Assembly: GCF_002003465.1 (NCBI RefSeq)
Contig: NZ_BDDQ01000027.1
Span: forward strand, 44,275 to 108,274
DNA from: Caenibacillus caldisaponilyticus
Lineage (GTDB): Bacteria; Bacillota; Bacilli; Bacillales; Sporolactobacillaceae
Length of the DNA stretch: 64,000 nucleotides
Direction of reading: 5' to 3'
Under the pieces are notes generated by a model. It made no database searches, was not told the origin of the DNA, and saw only the letters and a program-made list of their open reading frames with translations. The translations under genes were made by a program, and so were the position numbers. Of the stretch, positions 57,472 through 64,000 are shown piece after piece (position 1 is the first letter of the stretch; each line of letters opens with the position of its first letter).

Positions 57472-59337
57472 TCATTCACTGAGGAAAACGCGGTTTTTGC
57501 CGCGTTTTTTTGCCATATACAGCGCTTTGTCGGCGCGATCGAAAAGATCATTGAGCCCACCGCAGGGCGCATCCCGCCTCCATCCCGCCAGCCCGCAGGA
57601 AATCGTCACGGACGGCGAGGTGAGCGTTTTGACGGCGGACACCAATCGATCCGCGACCGCTTTCGCCGACGGGAGTTCGCAGGAGGGCATGTAGACGGCG
57701 AGCTCCTCTCCGCCCCAGCGGCAGGCGACATCATCTTTGCGGATATTTCTTTTGATGATATCGCTGATCGCAACGAGCGTGCGGTCGCCCGTCGAATGGC
57801 CGTATGTGTCGTTGATCAGCTTAAAATCATCGATGTCGATCAAAAGCAGCACGCCGCAGCGATCTCGGGACAGCGATGCGGCCACCGCCCGGTTGAAATA
57901 ACTGCGCGTATAAAGCCCCGTCAAATAATCGGTGATCACCTTCTGCTCCAATTCTTCGCGCAAGCGCGCGTTGGCCAGCGCCAACGCGGAATGCTGAACG
58001 ATCGATTGCAACAGCCGGAACTGATCATAGGAAAAATGGTACGCTTCCTTATCCAAAGCAACGGCCGCTCCGAACAACGCTTCATCGAGATGCATCGGAA
58101 TGGCGATAAAGGAACGATACGCCGAATTTCGCCCCCACGTTTCGCGCTGCATGTCGCCCAAAAACACGGGTTCATCCTTCGCTTTAAGCTGTTGCGCGAT
58201 GGATTGAACCAACGTCCGGCCGTCCTCCGTGTGGAAATACGGCGTGCTCTTCGGATAGACCTCGGGCTCGCCGTCGTTTTTCACCAATAAAAATCCGGCT
58301 TCGTCCGCATTAAAATCCTTGAGCATCTGCCCGATTAAATAATCCACCGTATCTTCGAAGCGAAGGTTCGCGTTCAGGCGTTGGGACGTCCGGTTCAGCA
58401 AGCGTAAATCGGAGATCGATTGCTGGGACTGCTGATAAAGCCGGGCATTTTCAAAAGCATGGCCCGCGGTGCTTGCAAGCAAGGCAATAAACTCGGATTC
58501 ATCGTCCGGGAACGGCCCGGTGTCCGGCGCAGTCATTTCCAAGACCCCATAGACGCCTTGCCGGCCCGAAAGAGGCGCGTACATCCGCGCATGCGTTTCG
58601 GAACGCTCAAAGCGCACTTTGCCGCTCAAAAACGCTTCGGACGCCGCCTGGCTTTCGAGGGAAGCAGCCAGGACGTCCTCCATGGACAAAAGCCGGATTT
58701 GAAAGTCGGGATAAAGGGTGTTGAGGGAACGGAGCACCTCGTCCAATATTTCTTGTTCATCCATGGTGGAATGCACTTTTCTCGTCACATCAAACAGATG
58801 GCGATAGCGCTTGCCGGCGTTGGCGGCATTGATGAGTTTTTCAACTTGGAACAGCATTTTGCCGCACTCATCGATGATGCGCGTCACCCGGTCGAGCGCT
58901 TTTTTGCTCCACCGCTCGGCGGGGGCGATGAGAATGAAAACCCCGAGCGCGCTGCCGCCTCTTCCTGAAAGCGGCCATAGATAACCGGCATGCGCTTCGC
59001 CGATCACTCCATCGGGAACGACTCCGTCACCGTTTTTCAGGCGGGCAAACGCCTCACCCTGCAAAAGGTTTTGCAACGTCTCCTTTGTAAAAGACACCGA
59101 TTCAAGCCGACGGGCCAAATCATGGTTCGACGACACATGAAAGCCGTAGCATGCGCTCGACGGATTATAAAGAAAAACCGTCGCGGAACCGCCGCTCTGT
59201 GCGGCAAAGTAGTCGGCAAACGCCTTCCAGACGCGGTTGATCCGACCGGCATAATGCGTTTCGTAAAACAGGTGAACCAAAACATCGCGAATATCCAATT
59301 CGTCAAGTTCATGTTCGGACGCATCTTTCAATCCCAT
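57472..59337 (-). CDS. dgcP: Diguanylate cyclase DgcP-like (GAF-GGDEF)
   Basis: 621 residues. GAF-type sensor domains fill about 20-450, then a GGDEF domain: LLIDIDDFKLINDTYGHSTGD and active-site RWGGEEL. An RxxD inhibitory site (RKDD) lies five residues before GGEEL, so product inhibition by c-di-GMP is expected. No transmembrane segment. ATG 59337 is chosen (GGGGGG 5 bases upstream). B. subtilis ytrP/dgcP lies at the same place. Confidence 0.9.
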   Translation of the reverse strand: MGLKDASEHELDELDIRDVLVHLFYETHYAGRINRVWKAFADYFAAQSGGSATVFLYNPSSACYGFHVSSNHDLARRLESVSFTKETLQNLLQGEAFARLKNGDGVVPDGVIGEAHAGYLWPLSGRGGSALGVFILIAPAERWSKKALDRVTRIIDECGKMLFQVEKLINAANAGKRYRHLFDVTRKVHSTMDEQEILDEVLRSLNTLYPDFQIRLLSMEDVLAASLESQAASEAFLSGKVRFERSETHARMYAPLSGRQGVYGVLEMTAPDTGPFPDDESEFIALLASTAGHAFENARLYQQSQQSISDLRLLNRTSQRLNANLRFEDTVDYLIGQMLKDFNADEAGFLLVKNDGEPEVYPKSTPYFHTEDGRTLVQSIAQQLKAKDEPVFLGDMQRETWGRNSAYRSFIAIPMHLDEALFGAAVALDKEAYHFSYDQFRLLQSIVQHSALALANARLREELEQKVITDYLTGLYTRSYFNRAVAASLSRDRCGVLLLIDIDDFKLINDTYGHSTGDRTLVAISDIIKRNIRKDDVACRWGGEELAVYMPSCELPSAKAVADRLVSAVKTLTSPSVTISCGLAGWRRDAPCGGLNDLFDRADKALYMAKKRGKNRVFLSE

Positions 59338-59476
59338 GAGCACCCCCCCTGCGCATCTCCGCGTACACGCAAACGATCGGCCGATGTGCCCCGCCATCCG
59401 GCTCCCTTTTTACGCCACAGGTTTCAAGAGACCGTCCTAAAGTCCTAGTTCTTAATAATCATTTTATCATAGCCGT

Positions 59477-59505
59477 GTCAACTCTGTTCAAAAAATCTTG
59501 ACGAA
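59477..59505 (-). promoter_or_regulatory. Possible promoter of dgcP
   Basis: Minus-strand TTGACA at 59477-59482, with AT-rich TATGATAAAAT downstream at less than ideal spacing; a TTGAAC just upstream gives TAAAAT at 19 bases. Confidence 0.35.
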
Positions 59506-59641
59506 AACGTCAGACGTGGAAAATCTCAACCCCGTGCCATAGGAACGAGACTTTATTAAGGAACAACGACCGGCCCTTTCATATTTTGACGTCAGCGCGC
59601 CAAAATCCTTGCGGCCAGATTAATTTAGGCGATGCGCAGCC

Positions 59642-59670
59642 TTGACACCATCAGTGGGCGCTTATATAAT
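59642..59670 (+). promoter_or_regulatory. Consensus sigma-A promoter of rpsD
   Basis: TTGACA (59642-59647), 17-base spacer, TATAAT (59665-59670): a perfect match. Confidence 0.93.
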
Positions 59671-59676
59671 GGACTT

Positions 59677-59914
59677 TGTGCAAAATCAGACAGGGTGGCG
59701 GAAAGCCGCGCGGAGTTCCCATTTTGTTCCTCTCATCCGGGGCGGAGAGGCGCATCGCGTAACCTCACTGTCGGGCGAGGGTGCGTGAAAACAAAATGGT
59801 CCCGCGTGCGCGCCGCCGTTGACTGTCCTTTTATGCATCCACGCAACGCGGAAGACATGCCGATATGCGCCATGTCGCCGGGTTGACAACAAAACAACCA
59901 AAGGAGGAGTCAGC
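59677..59914 (+). promoter_or_regulatory. Structured rpsD leader (putative S4-binding autoregulatory RNA)
   Basis: About 238-base leader. A perfect 10-pair long-range stem (59719-59728 with 59790-59799) encloses a CCTCTC/GAGAGG hairpin (about 59730-59750). In B. subtilis, S4 represses its own mRNA through a leader structure; this is a good candidate equivalent, but the details were not compared. Confidence 0.6.
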
Positions 59915-60517
59915 ATGGCTCGATACACTGGCCCGGCTTGGAAGAAATCCCGCCGTTACGGCATTTCTTTGAGCGGAACGGGCAAAGAGCTCGAAAGACG
60001 CCCGTACGCGCCCGGCCAACACGGCCCGAACCAACGCCGCAAGCTTTCCGAGTACGGTCTGCAGCTGCAAGAAAAACAAAAACTTCGTTTCATGTACGGA
60101 TTGAACGAACGCCAATTCCGCCGCACGTTTGAAGCGGCCGCCAAAATGAAAGGTGTCCATGGCGAAAACTTCATGATTCTCTTGGAAACCCGCCTGGACA
60201 ACATCGTTTATCGCCTCGGACTCGCCCGTACGCGCCGGCAAGCGCGTCAGCTGGTCAACCACGGCCACATCACGGTGAACGGCAAGTGCGTGGACATTCC
60301 GTCTTACCGCGTGAACGTCGGCGATGTGATCGGCGTACGGGAAAAATCGCGCAACCTCGCGATCATCAAAGAAGCGATCGAAGCGACCAACTTTATCCCG
60401 GAATATCTGTCTTTCGACGCCGACAAACTGGAAGGCACCCTCACGCGTCTGCCCGAACGCTCGGAACTTCCGGCCGAAATCACCGAAGCGCTCATCGTCG
60501 AATTCTATTCGCGCTGA
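59915..60517 (+). CDS. rpsD: 30S ribosomal protein S4
   Basis: 200 residues, primary 16S rRNA binder. [44 protein letters not shown], the S4 RNA-binding domain (about 92-155: [32 protein letters not shown]). AAAGGAGGAGT upstream of ATG 59915. Monocistronic. The tyrS gene that lies beside it in relatives is not here. Confidence 0.98.
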   Translation: MARYTGPAWKKSRRYGISLSGTGKELERRPYAPGQHGPNQRRKLSEYGLQLQEKQKLRFMYGLNERQFRRTFEAAAKMKGVHGENFMILLETRLDNIVYRLGLARTRRQARQLVNHGHITVNGKCVDIPSYRVNVGDVIGVREKSRNLAIIKEAIEATNFIPEYLSFDADKLEGTLTRLPERSELPAEITEALIVEFYSR

Positions 60518-60521
60518 TGCG

Positions 60522-60552
60522 AAAGACCCGGATTTTTCCGGGTCTTTTTTTT
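60522..60552 (+). terminator. Terminator of rpsD
   Basis: AAAGACCCGG/CCGGGTCTTT with a 6-base loop, followed by TTTTT. Confidence 0.93.
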
Positions 60553-60695
60553 ATTTCCGATTTCCCGCGCCGGTGCCGCTTTCCTCCCCTCGATAAATGG
60601 GACGGCCTCTTTCCACCGCAAACTTTATGATATATTATAGATTGGGTTTTTATAATTGTTTATTTTTATTCATTTTCGCATAGGGAGGAAAAGCC

Positions 60696-63666
60696 ATGCC
60701 TTCGCCATCTTCCGGCCTGAGAGCGCTTCTTGCAAAAGCGATCGGCCGTTTGCGCGAGAAAAAAATCTTAAAGGGGCTGCGCATCGGATATAAAACGCTT
60801 TGGAGCCTTTTGCTCATTTTGCTCGCCGGCGCCACCGTCGTCGTTTTTTTTCGTCGGCGGCGTCGCCGCCGGTTACTTCGCATCCCTCGTCAAAGACCAA
60901 CCTATTTTAAGCCGCGAGCAAATGAAAAAGTCCATTCAAAATTACGCCGAGACGAGCACGATTTATTTTGCCGATGGAAAAGAGCTCGGGCGCTTGAAAA
61001 CCGATTTGATACGGACCGAAGTCGATGTCGACGACGTCGCCCCCGTCTTCATCGACGCGTTGCTGGCGACGGAAGACCAATGGTTTTATGAGCATCACGG
61101 CGTCGTCCCGAAAGCGGTGATGCGCGCGATGTACCAAGAATTGACGAACCAGCCGGTCGTCACGGGCGGCAGCACGCTGACGCAGCAACTCGTCAAAAAC
61201 CAGATCTTGACGAATGAAGTGTCGTTCAAAAGAAAAGCGCAAGAAATTTTGTACGCCCTTCGTTTGGAGCACTTTTTCGACAAAAAAACGATCTTGAACG
61301 CATACATCAACCTCGTGCCTTTTGGGCGAAACGCCTCGGGACAAAACATCGCCGGCGTCCAAGCCGCCGCGCGCGGCATTTTCGGCGTCGACGCGAAGGA
61401 TCTGAACTTGCCGCAAGCCGCCTTTCTCGCTGGGTTGCCGCAAAATCCGTTCGTTTACTCGCCCTATAAAAACGAAGGCGGGTTGAAGGACGACGTCAGC
61501 GCCGGCATCCGCCGCGCCCATCTCGTCTTAAGGCGCATGCTCGAATGCGGCGCCATCAACAAAGCGGAATACCAAAAGGCGCTGGCCTATGATTACCGCC
61601 GGCATTTCCTCAAAAAATTGGAGCGCCCGGCGGAAGATTATCCTTATCTCATGACCGAAGTCCACGAACGCGCCAAACAGATTCTAGCCAAGCTTGATGC
61701 CGAAAAACAAGGCTATGACGGCGAGCGGCTGGCCGCCGATGCCACGAGGCTGTCAAACCTTGAGTACGTCAACCGGCTTCTGCAAAATCAGGGCCATCCG
61801 GTCAGCATCGAAGCGACGGTCAAAAAAGCGGGCTACGATTACCAGACTTTGAAAAAACACCGGGACCTTTTTAACGCCTTCTTGGAAAATGCCGAAAAAC
61901 AGCTGGAACAGAACGGTTACAAAATCTATACGACGATCGACAAGAACGTCTACGACCGCATGCAGAAAGCTGCGGACAGCTACACCGGGTATGATCGGGA
62001 TCGGGTGTACACGCGGATCAATCCCCAGACCGGCAAAAAAGAAGAAATCCGGCTGCCGATGGAAGTCGGCGCCATGCTGATCGAAAACGACACGGGCAAA
62101 ATCATTTCGTTTGTCGGCGGACGCAAAGACAAATACGCGTTATCCCAAGTCAATCACGCGACCCAGACGAGGCGGCAAAACGGCTCTTCGATGAAGCCGC
62201 TTCTTGATTACGGGCCGGCGATCGAAAACGGCATCATTCAACCCGGCACGATCCTCGCCGATTTGCCGAGCCGATATCCAGGGAACTACGAGCCGCACAA
62301 CTATGGAACGACGGACAACAACGGCCGTTTCCACGGCCTCGAGACGGCGCGGACCGCTTTGTACGCCTCCCATAACGTGCCGGCGATTCAGGTTTATTGG
62401 ATGAATCGGCAAAAGTTTAATCCGTTGTCCTATTTGGAAAAAATGGGATTCTCTTCGCTCGTTTACCCGGACAACGGGCCGTTGCCCGTCGGCATCGGCG
62501 GCTTGACGATCGGTGTCACCGTCGAGGAAAACACCAACGCTTACGCGACGTTCGCCAACGGCGGAACGTTTGTCGACGCCTACATGATCGAGAAGATCAC
62601 CGCGAATGACGGAAAAGTCGTCTACCAGCACAAGAAAAGCGAGACGAAGGTGTTTTCGCCGCAAACCTCTTATCTCGTGATCGACATGCTGCGGGACGTC
62701 CTCTATCACGCCGGAGGGACGGCCGCCGATATCCCGAGCCGGTTGACCTTTAAAAGCGATTGGTTCGGCAAAACGGGAACGTCGCAAGACTGGCACGATT
62801 CTTGGTTCATTGCCGCCAATCCGAACGTCACGCTCGGCATTTGGACGGGGTATGACCAACAAGCGATCACGGTCAACGGGCAAACGTATTCGCTCAAACT
62901 GAATCCCGCCACATACCATCAGCAAACCGCCGGATTATGGGCGGCGTTCGCCAACGCGGCCTACGCGGCCGATCCAAAGGTCGCGGCGGCCGGCAAACGC
63001 TTCAACATGCCGGCGGGCATCGTCAAGCGGACGTTCTGCGGATTAACGAACGGACCGGCAACGGAAGAGTGCAAGAAGGCGGGGCTGGTCGTCACCGATC
63101 TTTTTAACGAAAAGTTTTTGCCGCACGGAGAAGCCGCCGCGTTTAACAGCGACCGCTACGTGGTCTTGAATGGGCGGAAAGTGCGGGCCTTGCCGTCGAC
63201 GCCCCCGGAATTTACGCAGACGGGGTTGGTGTTGAACCGGGATTTCATCCAAACGCATTTTCCGTATGTTAATCTCAGCGCCGTCCAAAAAACGCCGGGC
63301 CTGGATGGCTTCGCCGCCGTCGACGCCTATAAACCGGACAACGCGGCACCCGCGGGCATCCGCCGCCTCATGGTCAATGGAAAATCGCTGAAATGGTCGA
63401 AAAGCCCGTCTCAAGATGTCATCGGCTACCGCATTTATTGGGCGCCGATGGAATCTTCGCCGTTTCAAAAAATCGCCGACGTCGTCGGCGGGGATCAATC
63501 CTCCTTTACGCTCGGCGATCTGTACGGTTTTTATCGGGTGACGGCCATCGACATCACCGGAAAAGAATCCGAACCGTCGCCGGCGGCGAGCTACGGCGCC
63601 AAAGCGGACATGAAGACCCAAACCGATGAAGCGAAATCAGAAACGCAATCGAGTAGGAGGGGGTGA
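60696..63666 (+). pseudogene. Class A penicillin-binding protein (PBP1A-like), frameshifted and interrupted
   Basis: Bifunctional peptidoglycan synthase. The first 52 codons (60696 on) encode a cytoplasmic head and the start of the membrane helix, then the frame is lost at a run of eight T (60844-60851); dropping one T continues FFVGGVAAGYFASLVKD into the main frame. There: glycosyltransferase EDQWFYEHHGV and GGSTLTQQLVKN, transpeptidase GSSMKPLLDYG (SxxK), GKTGTSQDW (KTG), and a C-terminal FN3-like domain. The last codons (from 63653) come from a group II intron, so the original C-terminus is lost or lies beyond the window. GGGAGG 7 bases before ATG. Confidence 0.88.
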
Positions 63667-64000
63667 CGAACCCCCGTCCCCTCACACCACCTAGCATGCG
63701 GGTCCGCACTAGGCGGTTCGCCAATCTTGACGGAGTTCAAAATATCTCTGCGTTAAACTCTTCAGCCCTTGCTTAAGCCAGTAGGCTTTGCCAAGGGCTT
63801 TATGCAATTGAGGCGTCCTTGTCGTACGCCAAGCCCCTTTCCGAGTGTTAGCGATCTCGAACACTTCGTGTTCTTTGAGCCCAAGGGCTCTCAGTTCACG
63901 AATTCGAGTTCTCACCCTTTTCCATTGGTGCCAACGGCACAGTCTCAACCTTCTTCTTATCCATTCTTCCAGGCGCTTCAAGGGAGAGGGGGTCTCAATT
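63653..64000 (-). mobile_element. Group II intron, 3' end (continues past window)
   Basis: Antisense to the PBP gene. It includes the C-terminus of the intron-encoded protein and, on the minus strand, a domain V-like hairpin (about 63685-63718: CCGCCTAG/CTAGGTGG, with TGCG/CGCA inside) and domain VI, ending CCTCCTAC at 63653. The host sequence resumes with the PBP coding sequence. Confidence 0.85.
63709..64000 (-). CDS. ltrA: Group II intron reverse transcriptase/maturase, C-terminal part
   Basis: The last 96 or so residues of an LtrA-type protein: EEWIRRRLRLCRWHQWKRVRTRIRELRALGL, EVFEIANTRKGAWRTTRTPQLHKALG and SLTQRYFELRQDWRTA. This is the maturase/thumb region; the reverse transcriptase domain lies beyond the window. 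The stop codon falls inside domain V. Promotes splicing and mobility of its intron. Confidence 0.93.
   Translation of the reverse strand, partial: IETPSPLKRLEEWIRRRLRLCRWHQWKRVRTRIRELRALGLKEHEVFEIANTRKGAWRTTRTPQLHKALGKAYWLKQGLKSLTQRYFELRQDWRTA

Noticed and set aside
59632..59886. Plus-strand frame upstream of rpsD
   Set aside because: Lies over the rpsD promoter and leader; no binding site.
59677..59914. T-box in the rpsD leader (for a missing tyrS)
   Set aside because: CAGGGTGGCGG superficially resembles a T-box but the GGTACCGCG part and a terminator are missing.

Overview
The window is a chromosome segment from an endospore-forming member of the Bacillaceae. It is GC-rich by eye, like thermophilic Geobacillus-type lineages, but I cannot name the genus. 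The evidence is gene order: it follows the Bacillus subtilis thrS-to-rpsD region almost gene for gene (thrS, ytxC, dnaI, dnaB, nrdR, speD, gapB, coaE, mutM, polA, mdh, icd, citZ, ytvI, fxsA, pyk, pfkA, accA, accD, ytsJ, dnaE, ytrH/I, nrnA, ytpI, ytoI, ytkL, ald, ytxK, ytfI/J, mbcS, ssp, thiI, nifZ, ezrA, refZ, ytsP, dgcP, rpsD). Sporulation genes (ytxC, ytrHI, ytfJ, an alpha/beta SASP) confirm a spore former.

Layout. 1-1018: 5' part of thrS behind a T-box leader and a clear sigma-A promoter. 1299-6186: a frameshifted AHSA1-domain gene, ytxC, then the replication-loading genes dnaI and dnaB, and nrdR. 6718-9572: a small unknown protein, speD with a structured leader, and gapB with two CcpN-type operators. 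9745-13953: coaE, mutM and polA. 14179-17983: the citZ-icd-mdh Krebs-cycle operon with stem-loops between the genes. 18103-25138: ytvI, fxsA, a thioesterase, then the accD-accA and pfkA-pyk block. 25194-29923: ytsJ and dnaE. 30051-34120: ytrHI, ytzJ-like, nrnA, ytpI, ytoI. 34266-39039: a six-gene unit of DUF4178, PspA, a DUF4247 lipoprotein, DUF350, a membrane-bound aminopropyltransferase and YtkL, behind a sigma-W-type promoter. 39153-43732: prolidase, ald, an SDR-like protein, ytxK. 43865-48184: an accessory operon of SAM hydroxide adenosyltransferase, a UPF0397 S component, a fused double ECF ATPase and EcfT. 48266-53921: ytfJ/ytfI, mbcS, ssp, thiI, nifZ. 54201-60552: ezrA (frameshifted), refZ, ytsP, dgcP, rpsD. 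60696-64000: a class A PBP with a frameshift, then interrupted near its 3' end by an antisense group II intron that runs off the window.

How the genes work together. Most are core housekeeping: glycolysis/gluconeogenesis (pfkA, pyk, gapB), the first Krebs steps, malonyl-CoA synthesis, replication and repair, and tRNA/sulfur chemistry. The two parts least explained by known biology are the PspA/aminopropyltransferase membrane cassette and the SAM-hydrolase/ECF operon with its own structured leader. SpeD elsewhere in the window would supply the decarboxylated SAM that an aminopropyltransferase needs, so polyamine and SAM metabolism recur across the segment. Three otherwise intact conserved genes each carry a single-base frameshift, two of them in homopolymers. 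This may reflect sequencing error rather than biology.
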